A stretch of 64,000 nt of DNA from contig JAOTXU010000005.1 of the NCBI GenBank assembly GCA_029862165.1, positions 1 to 64,000 on the forward strand. The letters run 5' to 3'. A program made the position numbers and the translations under genes. Shown here in pieces: positions 7,053 through 16,162 of the stretch. Source of the DNA: Gammaproteobacteria bacterium. Lineage in GTDB: Bacteria; Pseudomonadota; Gammaproteobacteria; Steroidobacterales; JABDKV01. Each line of letters starts with the position of its first letter. Position 1 is the first letter of the stretch. The notes below the pieces were generated by a model, which saw only the letters and a list, made by a program, of their open reading frames with translations, was not told the origin of the DNA and made no database searches.

Positions 7053-7945
7053 TGCGACGCTCCCAGCAATATGCCGACAATTTCATCAAACAGTGAAAAC
7101 AGGTCCGTCGCCCCCTCGGTGCCGCCCACCGTCAGTGGCAGCTCGACCGCGGGAATGCCAGTACGCTCGGACAGCCACAGGGAGGCACGTTTATCCTGGT
7201 AGGGCGCCCTGATGATGAAATCGGCACCATTGCTCTCGAATCTCGATACCAAATTGCTGATGTGGCCGGCCGTTGGCGGCAGTCCCGGAATCGCCTCAAG
7301 ATTGGCGACTTCAATCAGTTCCAACCATCGCTCCAGATACACCCAGGACTTATGATGAGTAATTACCCGTTTGCCTCTGAGTGGCACGGCCCTTTGCTCC
7401 CATTTTTCCATCGCCGCTTGCCAACGGTCCAGAAAATCGTCAAGTCCTGCCTGATAAGTTTCGGCATTGGCGTTGTCGAGCTCACTCATTCGTTTTGCAA
7501 GCGCTGTCGCTATGACAACGATGTTGTGCGGATTGGTTTGTACATGTGGGTTGCCCAATGGATGAATGTCGCCCTTGGCGCGATCGACATCGGCTGTAGC
7601 ATCGAAGCGTTCGACAACACTGCTGGCCTCGAGATACCCCGGAGAGCCCGGCATGACGTTTCGATTATTAGCCTTTTGCAGTAAAACCGGCAGCCAACCG
7701 ATTTCCAGCTGCGCGCCACTGCAGATAACAAGGTCTGCTTTACGCACCTTCGCGATCAGACTGGGTCGCGCCTGAATGTAGTGCGGATCCTGCCGTGCAT
7801 TGGTCGCACTATAAGCTTTGACTTTTTTGGGTCCAATCTCCGTTGCGAGCGCTGCCCATTCCGGCTCACAGGCAAAAATTCTGAGGTCTGCCTGCGCCGT
7901 GATCGATATCGTCGTCAGGACCAGAGTAATTATTATCTTGATCAT
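7049..7945 (-). CDS. Metal ABC transporter substrate-binding protein (ZnuA-like)
   Basis: A 298-residue periplasmic cluster A-I binding protein. A Sec signal peptide ends near TAQA-DL (residues 16-20). Likely metal ligands are H55 in DPHYIQ, H128 and H134 in the GDIHPLGNPH region, and H197/H198 in ITHHKSW. There is no long His-rich loop of the classical E. coli ZnuA type. ATG 7945 has GGAG upstream with good spacing. It lies 15 bases downstream of the outer-membrane protein gene and overlaps the permease, so all three are one operon. Zinc rather than manganese is favoured by the His ligands; inference. Confidence 0.85.
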   Translation of the reverse strand: MIKIIITLVLTTISITAQADLRIFACEPEWAALATEIGPKKVKAYSATNARQDPHYIQARPSLIAKVRKADLVICSGAQLEIGWLPVLLQKANNRNVMPGSPGYLEASSVVERFDATADVDRAKGDIHPLGNPHVQTNPHNIVVIATALAKRMSELDNANAETYQAGLDDFLDRWQAAMEKWEQRAVPLRGKRVITHHKSWVYLERWLELIEVANLEAIPGLPPTAGHISNLVSRFESNGADFIIRAPYQDKRASLWLSERTGIPAVELPLTVGGTEGATDLFSLFDEIVGILLGASQ

Positions 7946-7960
7946 TGCTGAACTCCGGTC

Positions 7961-9295
7961 CTAAAAACTGTGGCCGCCGTGGGCGCCGATACTGAGAATG
8001 TATTGCAAACCCCACTGATTCTGGTGGCGTGACGCGGCCTCATCGCGGGTGAACTGTAATCTTAGCCGACTGAACTCGCTGTTCGACCAGTCGGCCATCA
8101 GGCTGTAACGCATCGGATCGTCAACCGGCGATGCCAGGGAACTACCGGCGAAAAACCCGGCTATGTTATCCATGGACAACGCGTCTATCCGTGCCCCGTA
8201 TCGCCACCGTGGCATGGGCTGATAAGTCGCCTGCAAGTACCAACCGCTCTGATCGCTTTTATAAGCAAACGGTGAGCTGTCGGGCAGCGCGTAAAAACCT
8301 GACTCTGAACGCCAGAGCCACTCGGTCTGCAGCACGAGGTTCCGTTGCTTCCAGTTTCCGTTCGGCGCCCATTTCCAGACGAGTTGCGCGATCGTCGTGT
8401 CGGTATCGCCGCTGAACAACAGCGGTTCGTCCGCACTACCGGAAGAGCGGTCAACGCTCTGCGCCCGCAGATGCGAGACACCAGCGAGCCAACTGCTGTC
8501 ATTACCGGCATCGGCTCCGATGTTCAGGAAAATGCTGTCTGCACCGGCGCCGGAACGAGCCGCACCTGCTGCCGGATAGCGGGAACCGCGAAACACCTCC
8601 GCCCCGGCCTCAATATATAAATCGGTCGGCGCTATCCAGCGGATCTGCACGCCATCATCGAGGTACTGATCGCCAAGAAAAGCCTGGTAAGGCAACGGCT
8701 GATCGGCAAAATCCCAGGAATGTGCGTGCTTATCATTGAGATAGCCGACACCGGAGAAAAATCGCCCAAAACGCGCCGAGAGACCGGCCGGTAATGCTGT
8801 CGTCTCGATCCACGCTTCTTCGACTTCTACCCCGGCCTCGCCGTCTTCGACGACGACCGGCACCGTCAACCACGCCGTAAACTTGTCATCGACATTGGCA
8901 CTGATATTGATCTCGGACTCGGCAATCGCAAAGCCTTCATCAATCAGCCCGGCCTCGCCACCGAATGGAAAACCCGGCACAAAATAGTCCTCGTCGGGGC
9001 TACCGGCATAATTCCATGCCTGCCCCTGGAATATCACGCCAATCGCAGGATTGAATGCAGACGCTGCGCCATCGCCGCGTAAGGTCGGCGCCGGCGCGGA
9101 AGCATCCGGGGCGGATCTGCTGTTTTGCTCGGCCGCGACGAGCCGTTTTTCGAGCGCTGTGATCCTGGTTTCATAATCCGTACGCAATTCATCAATCGCT
9201 GCACGCAACGACTCGGTGTCGCTGCTGTGACTCCACGCATTGTTGGAAAATACGAAAGCGAGTGCACAAAGTAACTGGACTTTTTTGATGCTCAT
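7961..9295 (-). CDS. Outer-membrane porin-like protein of the zinc cluster
   Basis: A 444-residue exported protein. Signal peptide about 1-22 (CALAFVFSNNAWS), then a coiled-coil segment (about 25-58, ELRTDYETRITALEKRLVAA), then a long beta-rich domain with alternating aromatic residues that looks like a 14-16-strand barrel and ends in HSF, a terminal Phe typical of barrels inserted by BAM. ATG 9295 is chosen because GGAGGT sits eight bases before it; an upstream start at 9313 lacks this. The coiled coil plus barrel recalls trimeric phosphate-selective or OprP-like porins. Placement in front of znuA and znuB suggests passage of zinc across the outer membrane. Specific family not recognised. 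Confidence 0.7.
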   Translation of the reverse strand: MSIKKVQLLCALAFVFSNNAWSHSSDTESLRAAIDELRTDYETRITALEKRLVAAEQNSRSAPDASAPAPTLRGDGAASAFNPAIGVIFQGQAWNYAGSPDEDYFVPGFPFGGEAGLIDEGFAIAESEINISANVDDKFTAWLTVPVVVEDGEAGVEVEEAWIETTALPAGLSARFGRFFSGVGYLNDKHAHSWDFADQPLPYQAFLGDQYLDDGVQIRWIAPTDLYIEAGAEVFRGSRYPAAGAARSGAGADSIFLNIGADAGNDSSWLAGVSHLRAQSVDRSSGSADEPLLFSGDTDTTIAQLVWKWAPNGNWKQRNLVLQTEWLWRSESGFYALPDSSPFAYKSDQSGWYLQATYQPMPRWRYGARIDALSMDNIAGFFAGSSLASPVDDPMRYSLMADWSNSEFSRLRLQFTRDEAASRHQNQWGLQYILSIGAHGGHSF

Positions 9296-9367
9296 CGCAC
9301 CACCTCCTGTCAAATCAAAATCGTTCTGCCGGCCGCTTCAACGAGCGGACATCGGCAGGGTGATTAA

Positions 9368-9646
9368 TCAGACATCGGTCGGTGGGGCACGCTCACGATA
9401 AGAGATCGGTTCGGCTACCCGGACAACTGTGTCGGCATAGCCCGTTGAAATCTCGTGCGCTGCCGGTGGCAGCAACTCGATTGACGCAGGCGGCGTCGCA
9501 TGGGCCGGGTTGCCGTGTCCGGCACAGAACTCGCAACTTGGCTGATCAACCGGAATGTGTGTCGTGACATGGATCATCAGCGCCATGTCGCTGAGCAGCA
9601 GTATCAGCAACAGCGCAAAGCAGTTTTGACGATTTATTAGTAGCAT
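9368..9646 (-). CDS. Small exported His/Cys protein of the zinc cluster
   Basis: A 92-residue protein with one N-terminal hydrophobic segment (residues 10-25) followed by H26, H30, C38, C41, H44 and H49, in the order HVTTH, CEFC, HGNPAH. Such a His-x3-His plus Cys-x2-Cys cluster looks like a metal-binding site. Similar small membrane-anchored proteins (DUF2946-like, sometimes called zinc-uptake chaperones) occur next to zinc ABC genes. It is the first gene of the minus-strand cluster, 72 bases before the barrel gene. Function is inferred from context. Confidence 0.6.
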   Translation of the reverse strand: MLLINRQNCFALLLILLLSDMALMIHVTTHIPVDQPSCEFCAGHGNPAHATPPASIELLPPAAHEISTGYADTVVRVAEPISYRERAPPTDV

Positions 9647-9772
9647 GTCGACTATCCCGCGACCCGATCCAGCAATGGGTCTTCAAGACTTGCAGGGCAA
9701 CAATAACCGAGAATCCGGGGGTTTTCTGCCACAATCAACGTGTCCTGCCAGGTTCCTTGTCGGCATTCCCTG

Positions 9773-9802
9773 GCGGAAGGTCCCATCCTGGTCAAGGCAC
9801 CA
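9773..9802 (+). repeat. Decayed copy of the tRNA-Arg 3' end
   Basis: GCGGAAGGTCCCA (9773-9785), TCCTGGTC (9786-9793) and GGCACCA (9796-9802) are all identical to the 3' half of the tRNA-Arg gene at 6188. They differ from it by one 8-base deletion of the T-loop (GGTTCGAA) and two substitutions (GG to AA). Twenty-eight of 30 bases match, in order and on the same strand. This is the signature of an old attachment-site scar. A weaker echo (GTCCTGCCAGGTTCCTTG) lies just before it at 9742-9759. Confidence 0.7.
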
Positions 9803-9815
9803 CAACGTCTGCGCT

Positions 9816-10196
9816 CTATTTGCCTTTGCCGAGAATCTTGCGGGTCTTGAATTTGTCCCAAAAGGTTGTTTGCGCGAGGTCCTTGAACTCGCCCGCGTCG
9901 AAATAAACACCGCATTCCTTGGGGCACTCTTCATACAAGATATGCGGTTGGTGCTCGTCTGCCAGATGCTTCATGCGGCTGCCGCATTCGGGGCAGCTCA
10001 CGTCGGTCATCCTGTCATGCTCGACACCTTCCTTAGTCGGACGCTCGTCGAGGAACGTGGCAAGCCAGTCGTCTTTCTTGAGTTTGTTGAACTCGGTGGA
10101 GCCGAACCACAGGCCCTGACAATGGGTACAACGGTTAACCGGCAGCTTGCTGAAAGAAACGGCTTCCATTTTTGACTGGCATTTCGGGCAGTTCAT
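9816..10196 (-). CDS. zf-TFIIB domain zinc-ribbon protein
   Basis: A 126-residue cytoplasmic protein with two zinc-ribbon-like modules: C3/C6 with C23/C26 (NCPKC and RCTHCQGLW), and C68/C71 with C91/C95 (SCPECG and CPKECGVYFD). The WFGSTEFNKL and YFDAGEFKDL segments after each second pair are typical of the zf-TFIIB family (PF13453). Biochemical role is unknown. It starts at ATG 10196 after GGAGG and is transcribed away from sucA. Its stop is 13 bases from the tRNA-Arg relic. Confidence 0.82.
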   Translation of the reverse strand: MNCPKCQSKMEAVSFSKLPVNRCTHCQGLWFGSTEFNKLKKDDWLATFLDERPTKEGVEHDRMTDVSCPECGSRMKHLADEHQPHILYEECPKECGVYFDAGEFKDLAQTTFWDKFKTRKILGKGK

Positions 10197-10520
10197 GTCG
10201 GCCTCCTGGGCAAACAGTACAAAAGGAGTTACCAGTGTAATCGATAACGGCTATTGGCTGCGGGTCACAGCCCGCGGATTGTGATCAAATTAATAGAACG
10301 GTATTTCAAAGGCTTATAAATGATAGCTAATTAAGAATAGCATTTACTGGTAGAAAACGATTGCGCTCCACCAAACCCAGCGGCTCAACCCAGTGGAAAC
10401 AAAGACATAGCGTTTTACTTGGCAAGCCCATCGGCTACACTAGCCAGCCGCTTTGCCCGGTACCGGCACCGGGCAGGGGTGAACGCGGATAATCATGAGG
10501 CCGGTCGGCTGTACATCACT
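10197..10520. promoter_or_regulatory. Divergent intergenic region upstream of sucA
   Basis: About 320 bases between the zinc-ribbon gene and sucA. It is AT-rich in the middle, with a TATAAA at 10315-10320 that could serve as a -10 for sucA, but the -35 is unconvincing. GCGGG (10260-10264) and CCCGC (10271-10275) form a small inverted repeat. No gene is seen. No clear CRP or ArcA site was found; TGTGATCA at 10280 is only a half-site. Confidence 0.35.
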
Positions 10521-13355
10521 ATGACCCGATCACTAGAGGACAGGTATGTCTCGACACCGCTTTATGGGGGCAACGCCCCGTATGTAGAGCGGTTTTACGA
10601 GCAATATCTCGCGGATCCAAATTCTGTGGATGCCGGCTGGCGTCGCTATTTTGAAACGCTGCAAAACGGGCAGGCATCCGAAATGCCACGCGGCCCGATC
10701 GAAGAGGCACTCAGGCAACAACTCAAATCGCGTCGTGTCGTTGCACGCGGTGAGAGCGGCTCTGCCGATGATTTGGAACGACAGACGGCGGTGCTAGCTT
10801 TGATTTCGGCGTTTCGTGTTCATGGTCACCGCCTTGCACAGATAGATCCACTCGGAATCGCCAAACAAGGTCGCGTCGCAGACTTGGATCCCTCGTATCA
10901 CGGTCTGACTGACGCCGACATGGATCGCGAGTTTTTTAGTGGTGGTCTGGCCGGAACTGAACGCCTCAAGTTGCGCCACATCATTGAGTTGCTGCACCAG
11001 ATTTACAGCCGCTCCATCGGTGCCGAATTCACGCATATCTCGAGTACGCGTGAGCGGTTGTGGCTCAAACATAGATTTGAAGCAGGGGCAATCGCCGACG
11101 CGCTCAACGACACAGAGCGGCGCGCACTTATGCAGGAGCTGACGGCAGCGGAGGGCATCGAACGCTATTTGCACACTCGCTATGTTGGTCAAAAACGATT
11201 CTCGCTTGAGGGCGGCGAAAGCCTTATCCCGCTGACCAACGACATCATTCGTCAGGCGGGCCGAAAAGGCGTCAAGGAAGTCGTCATCGGCATGGCACAT
11301 CGTGGCCGTCTGAATGTACTGGTCAACGTTTTTGGCAAGTCTCCCGCGGAACTGTTCTCGGAATTTGAAGGACAATACGACGTGGATAGTCGTCGGGGCT
11401 CCGGCGACGTGAAATATCACATGGGTTTTTCTTCGGACGTGCGTACTACCGGCGGCGATGTGCATCTCGCATTGGCGTTTAATCCGTCTCATCTGGAAAT
11501 CGTCAATCCGGTCGTTGAGGGTTCGGTGCGTGCGCGACAGGATCGTCGTGGTGATACCGAGCGCAACCAGATAATCCCATTGCTGATACATGGTGATGCG
11601 GCATTTGCCGGTCAGGGTGTCATCATGGAGACGCTGCAGATGTCGGGCACTCGCGGTTTCAGCACCGGTGGCACGGTTCACATCATTTGCAACAATCAGA
11701 TTGGTTTCACCACCAGTGATCCACGCGACGCCAGGTCCACGCCATATTCCAGTGACGTGGCCAAAATGATCGAAGCGCCGGTGTTGCATGTCAACGCCGA
11801 TGATCCGGAAGCAGTTATTTTCGCGGCGCGCGTTGCACTCGATTATCGAATGACATTTAGCAAGGATGTGCTCATCGATCTGGTCTGCTACAGGCGCCAT
11901 GGCCATAACGAGGCAGACGAACCGGCCGCCACGCAGCCCAGCATGTACAAAGCGATCCGCAAGCACGACTCGGTGTGCAAGATCTATTCGAAGCGACTTG
12001 CGGAGTCAAAGGTGATGAGCGAGGCTGAGATCAGTGCGATATCCGAGAAATATCGCGCCGGCCTCGATGACGGCAAGGTCGAATTTCTCGAAACACTCGG
12101 CATGATTGGCAACGAGTACACGGTCGATTGGAGTCAGTACGCCAACGATGACTGGGCTACACCGGTCAATACCAGGCTCTCACAAGATCGATTGAGTCAG
12201 TTGTGTACGGCCATGCTGACTGTGCCTGACCACGTCGAAGTGCACGACCGGGTGAAACGAATCATGGCCGATCGCGGGCGCATGGCCACCGGTGAGATTC
12301 CCATGGACTGGGGATTCGCCGAAACACTCGCCTATGCAGCCCTGCTTACGGAAGGATATGGTATTCGATTGACCGGTCAGGACAGCGGACGCGGGACTTT
12401 CTTTCATCGGCATGCCGTTTTGCACAATCAGCGTGATGCCTCCTTGCACGTTCCATTGCAGCACATTGCACCCGATCAGCAACGCTTTGATGTCATCGAC
12501 TCACTGCTTTCCGAAGAAGCGGTCATGGGCTTTGAATACGGCTACTCGACGACCGACCCGGGACAACTGGTGATATGGGAAGGCCAGTTTGGAGATTTCG
12601 CCAACGGTGCCCAGGTTGTTATCGATCAGTTCATCAGTTCCGGCGAATCGAAGTGGGGCAGGTTGTGTGGATTAGCATTGTTCCTGCCGCACGGGTACGA
12701 AGGTCAGGGGCCGGAACATTCTTCGGCGCGTCTGGAGCGGTTTTTGCAATTGTGCGCGGAACACAATTTACAGGTGTGTGTACCGTCTACACCGGGGCAG
12801 ATGTATCACATGATTCGCCGGCAAATGTTACGACCAATACGGCGCCCTCTGATTGTAATGACCCCCAAAAGTTTGCTCCGGCACAAACTGTCAACGTCAC
12901 CGTTGACGGCTGTTACCGAAGGTGCCTTTCATCACATTATCGGCGAGACAGATGACATCGCGCCTGATGCGGTGGCCCGGCTTGTTTTCTGTTCGGGTAA
13001 GGTCTACTACGATTTGTTGCAGGCACGACGGGAGACTGGTCAGGATAACGTTGCGTTGATCCGGATCGAGCAGTTATATCCATTTCCTGCCGACGAGTAT
13101 GCGGCGCAAATCGCGCGTTATCGCAACGCGCGTGACGTCGTGTGGTGTCAGGAAGAGCCGCAAAACCAGGGTGCGTGGTACCAGATTCATCACCGCCTGC
13201 AAGAGCCGCTCGATCAGCAGGAACTGATCTATGCTGGACGTGCAGGCGCTGCGGCACCGGCCGCCGGTTATTACAAGTTACATGCCGCCCAACAGCAGGC
13301 ACTGGTGGCCCAAGCCATCGGTAAACCAGAAACGGTCGGTCGTGTTGTTCATTAG
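10521..13355 (+). CDS. sucA: 2-oxoglutarate dehydrogenase E1 component
   Basis: The 944-residue thiamine-diphosphate E1 subunit of the 2-oxoglutarate dehydrogenase complex, which decarboxylates 2-oxoglutarate and passes the succinyl group to SucB. The N terminus (YGGNAPYVERFYEQYLADP) is the conserved E2-binding segment. AHRGRLNVL and the GDAAFAGQGV cofactor region are typical, as is the C-terminal EEPQNQGAW. Length matches the family (about 930-945). ATG 10521 (MTRSLEDRY) is the start; the frame is open to 10419, but the extra 34 residues are not SucA-like. It is first in the operon with sucB and lpdA. Confidence 0.97.
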   Translation: MTRSLEDRYVSTPLYGGNAPYVERFYEQYLADPNSVDAGWRRYFETLQNGQASEMPRGPIEEALRQQLKSRRVVARGESGSADDLERQTAVLALISAFRVHGHRLAQIDPLGIAKQGRVADLDPSYHGLTDADMDREFFSGGLAGTERLKLRHIIELLHQIYSRSIGAEFTHISSTRERLWLKHRFEAGAIADALNDTERRALMQELTAAEGIERYLHTRYVGQKRFSLEGGESLIPLTNDIIRQAGRKGVKEVVIGMAHRGRLNVLVNVFGKSPAELFSEFEGQYDVDSRRGSGDVKYHMGFSSDVRTTGGDVHLALAFNPSHLEIVNPVVEGSVRARQDRRGDTERNQIIPLLIHGDAAFAGQGVIMETLQMSGTRGFSTGGTVHIICNNQIGFTTSDPRDARSTPYSSDVAKMIEAPVLHVNADDPEAVIFAARVALDYRMTFSKDVLIDLVCYRRHGHNEADEPAATQPSMYKAIRKHDSVCKIYSKRLAESKVMSEAEISAISEKYRAGLDDGKVEFLETLGMIGNEYTVDWSQYANDDWATPVNTRLSQDRLSQLCTAMLTVPDHVEVHDRVKRIMADRGRMATGEIPMDWGFAETLAYAALLTEGYGIRLTGQDSGRGTFFHRHAVLHNQRDASLHVPLQHIAPDQQRFDVIDSLLSEEAVMGFEYGYSTTDPGQLVIWEGQFGDFANGAQVVIDQFISSGESKWGRLCGLALFLPHGYEGQGPEHSSARLERFLQLCAEHNLQVCVPSTPGQMYHMIRRQMLRPIRRPLIVMTPKSLLRHKLSTSPLTAVTEGAFHHIIGETDDIAPDAVARLVFCSGKVYYDLLQARRETGQDNVALIRIEQLYPFPADEYAAQIARYRNARDVVWCQEEPQNQGAWYQIHHRLQEPLDQQELIYAGRAGAAAPAAGYYKLHAAQQQALVAQAIGKPETVGRVVH

Positions 13356-13374
13356 ATAAAGCGGGTTACGCGTC

Positions 13375-14565
13375 ATGAGTATTGAGGTAAAGGTCCCCCA
13401 ACTGCCAGAATCGGTTAGCGATGCAACGTTATTGGCGTGGCACAAAAAACCGGGCGATGCCGTTACACGGGATGAAAACCTGGTCGACCTGGAAACAGAC
13501 AAGGTGGTGCTGGAAGTGCCGGCACCGACAAACGGCGTAATAAAAGCCATTCATCAGGCCGATGGAACGACCGTCAAAAGTGGAGAGCTGCTCGCGACGC
13601 TGGAAGCAGGCGACGCACCGGTAGTGGCAACGTCTGCGCCGGCGACACCGGCCGATGCCGAGTCCGAATCGGCAACACACAAGTTGTCGCCATCGGTGCG
13701 ACGGCTGGTGGAAGAGCACAATCTGGATCCCGCAACCATCACGGGTACGGGACGGGATGGGCGTATCAGCAAATCCGATGTCCTGGCGCATCTGGATAGC
13801 GGTGGTGCTGCCCCGCCGGCCACTGAGCAAATTGCCCGTCCTGCCCCCGCAGTGCCCAGTGGCGAGCGCAACGAGCGGCGTGTACCCATGACACGTCTGC
13901 GTGCCCGGATTGCAGAACGCCTGGTGGAAGCACAGCAAACCGCGGCGATGTTGACCTCATTCAACGAAGTTGATTTGGGAGCTGTAATCGCGCTGCGTAA
14001 AAAGTATCGCGATAGCTTCAAGGAAAAACACGGCGTGAAGCTGGGCTACATGTCGTTTTTTATCAAGGCCGCTATCGAGGCGCTACGCAAGTTTCCCGCA
14101 GTGAACGCGTCGGTTGATGGCAAGGAAATACTGTATCACGACTATTTCGATATCGGCATCGCTGTATCAACCGAACGGGGTTTGGTCGTTCCTGTGCTCC
14201 GCAATGTCGACCAGATGAGTTATGCCGGTATCGAGCGTGCAATCGTCGATTACGCTACGCGCGCCCGCAATGGCTCAATCAGTCTGGATGATCTTACCGG
14301 CGGCACATTCACCATTACCAACGGCGGTACTTTTGGCTCATTAATGTCGACGCCGATTATCAACCCGCCCCAAAGTGCGATTTTGGGCATGCACACGATT
14401 CAGGAACGCGCGATGGTGGTGGACGGAGAAGTCAAAGTGCGGCCAATGATGTATATCGCACTCACCTATGACCACCGTATTATTGACGGTCGCGAAGCGG
14501 TACTGACGCTGGTCGCGATAAAAGAGGCGCTGGAATTTCCGGCAAGTTCTTTACTGGAAATTTAA
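13375..14565 (+). CDS. sucB: Dihydrolipoyllysine-residue succinyltransferase (E2)
   Basis: A 396-residue E2 core of the 2-oxoglutarate dehydrogenase complex. It has a lipoyl domain at 1-75 with the lipoylated Lys at 43 (DLETDKVVLEVP), an Ala/Pro linker, a peripheral-subunit-binding domain (about 100-138, LSPSVRRLVEEHNLDPATI) and a catalytic acyltransferase domain. The active site is YDHRIIDGREA with His about 367 and Asp about 371. It begins 19 bases after sucA and is followed by lpdA 38 bases on. Only one lipoyl domain is present, as in other SucB proteins. Confidence 0.97.
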   Translation: MSIEVKVPQLPESVSDATLLAWHKKPGDAVTRDENLVDLETDKVVLEVPAPTNGVIKAIHQADGTTVKSGELLATLEAGDAPVVATSAPATPADAESESATHKLSPSVRRLVEEHNLDPATITGTGRDGRISKSDVLAHLDSGGAAPPATEQIARPAPAVPSGERNERRVPMTRLRARIAERLVEAQQTAAMLTSFNEVDLGAVIALRKKYRDSFKEKHGVKLGYMSFFIKAAIEALRKFPAVNASVDGKEILYHDYFDIGIAVSTERGLVVPVLRNVDQMSYAGIERAIVDYATRARNGSISLDDLTGGTFTITNGGTFGSLMSTPIINPPQSAILGMHTIQERAMVVDGEVKVRPMMYIALTYDHRIIDGREAVLTLVAIKEALEFPASSLLEI

Positions 14566-14603
14566 TTACGCGCGTTTCACGGGCGTTCGGGGATTAAGAA
14601 ATA

Positions 14604-16028
14604 ATGAGCAAGGCTTACGATGTAATCGTCATTGGCGCGGGTCCAGCCGGATATGTAGCGGCTATTCGGGCAGCCCAGCACGGCAAGAGTGTCGCATGCA
14701 TAGACTCCTGGAAAAATTTCGACGGCAGTACGGCATTTGGTGGCACCTGCCTCAATGCCGGCTGTATCCCATCCAAAGCGTTGCTGGAATCTTCAGAGCT
14801 GTATGAACGGGCACGCCACGAGTTTTCGACTCATGGAATCAACACCGGTAAAGTCAGTCTGGATCTGGCAACGATGCAACAGCGCCGTGCAGGCATTGTT
14901 AAACAGTTTACCGGCGGCATCAACGCGTTATTCAAAGCCAATCGTGTCACCGGTTTGTTTGGGCACGGCAAACTTATCGCGCCGGGTAAAGTTGAATACA
15001 CACCGCATGATGGCGCGCCGGAAACGCTGTCGGGTGAGCATGTCATTCTGGCGACCGGTTCTGCTCCGATCGAACTGGGCAGTGTTCCCTTCGACGGAAC
15101 CCGCATTGTCGATTCCTGGGGAGCGCTCGAGTTCGAGCAGGTTCCCGCAAGACTCGGTGTCATCGGTGGCGGCGTCATTGGTCTCGAACTGGGCAGTGTC
15201 TGGAAACGTCTGGGCGCCGAGGTCACGGTACTTGAGGCAATGGACGATTTTCTGTTCATGGCCGACCAACAGATCGCCCGTGATGCGCAGCGCCAGTTCC
15301 GCAAGCAGGGGCTGGACATTCGTCTAAGCGCGATGGTCACAGGTTCAACAGTTAGCGATAGTGGCATAACGCTGCAATATAAAGACAAGGGTAATCACGA
15401 AGTGGAAGTCGATCAGGTCATCGTCTCGGTCGGTCGCCGGCCCTACACCAAAGACCTGTTAGCCAGCGGGACCGGTGTCGAACTGGATGAGCGAGGCTTT
15501 ATAAATGTCGACGATGAATGCCGAACTTCAGCACCAAACGTTTGGGCAATCGGCGATTGTGTAAGGGGCCTGATGCTTGCGCACAAGGGCTCCGAAGAGG
15601 GTATAGCAGTCGCGGATCTCATCGCCGGTGAAGTGGCCGAGGTCAACTACGGTGTGATTCCATCGGTTATCTACACGGCACCGGAAATTGCCTGGGTCGG
15701 GAAGACCGAGGAAGAATTGAAAAAAGCCGGCATACGTTACAAGTCGGGGACATTTGGATTTGCTGCCAACGGGCGGGCCAAAGCGCTTGAACAGGCGACA
15801 GGTATGGCCAAAATACTGGCAGCTGCCGATGATGACGAGATTCTTGGCGTACACATAGTCGGCCCGATGGCCGGAGAATTGATAGCAGAAGCGGTGCTGG
15901 CAATGGAATTTTCAGCCAGTGCAGAAGATTTACAAAGGACGATCCACGCTCACCCGACCTTGTCCGAGGCTCTGCATGAAGCCGCGCTCGCTGCAGACAA
16001 GCGCGCGATACACGCCATTAACAAGTAA
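14604..16028 (+). CDS. lpdA: Dihydrolipoyl dehydrogenase (E3)
   Basis: A 474-residue FAD flavoprotein that reoxidises the dihydrolipoyl group of SucB with NAD. It has an FAD loop GAGPAGYVAA (11-20), the redox disulfide GGTCLNAGCIPSK (C49/C54), a second nucleotide loop GGGVIGLELG, and the C-terminal His-Glu pair in HAHPTLSEALHE. It is the third gene of the operon, in the same order as many beta- and gammaproteobacteria where E3 sits with sucAB. No clear terminator follows. Confidence 0.96.
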   Translation: MSKAYDVIVIGAGPAGYVAAIRAAQHGKSVACIDSWKNFDGSTAFGGTCLNAGCIPSKALLESSELYERARHEFSTHGINTGKVSLDLATMQQRRAGIVKQFTGGINALFKANRVTGLFGHGKLIAPGKVEYTPHDGAPETLSGEHVILATGSAPIELGSVPFDGTRIVDSWGALEFEQVPARLGVIGGGVIGLELGSVWKRLGAEVTVLEAMDDFLFMADQQIARDAQRQFRKQGLDIRLSAMVTGSTVSDSGITLQYKDKGNHEVEVDQVIVSVGRRPYTKDLLASGTGVELDERGFINVDDECRTSAPNVWAIGDCVRGLMLAHKGSEEGIAVADLIAGEVAEVNYGVIPSVIYTAPEIAWVGKTEEELKKAGIRYKSGTFGFAANGRAKALEQATGMAKILAAADDDEILGVHIVGPMAGELIAEAVLAMEFSASAEDLQRTIHAHPTLSEALHEAALAADKRAIHAINK

Positions 16029-16162
16029 TTTTATTTGGGGCGATTTGCGTGAATCGAGACACGCAGGTCAATAAGTCGTGCAGCGACACTTTCGTGAGGC
16101 CAAAGGCCGAGCTCTTGGCCAGGGTGGGGGGCTAATCAGCTGGACGCTGGCCGGTCACAAGT

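Noticed and set aside
9647..9815. Zur box upstream of the zinc cluster
   Set aside because: I looked for the AT-rich Zur palindrome and did not see a convincing one.
10277..10292. CRP site upstream of sucA
   Set aside because: TGTGATCA is only a half-site without a matching TCACA at the right distance.
10419..10520. A 34-residue N-terminal extension of sucA
   Set aside because: The extra residues do not resemble any SucA start, and ATG 10521 gives the standard N terminus and length.
10794..11966. Long open frame on the minus strand inside sucA
   Set aside because: It mirrors the sucA reading frame; no family resemblance and no ribosome site.
13429..13938. Long antisense open frames inside sucB
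   Set aside because: Shadow of the coding strand; Arg/Cys-rich composition not protein-like.
16029..16162. Terminator between lpdA and the aldehyde dehydrogenase
   Set aside because: A GGCCAA/TTGGCC pair has a long loop and no T-run.
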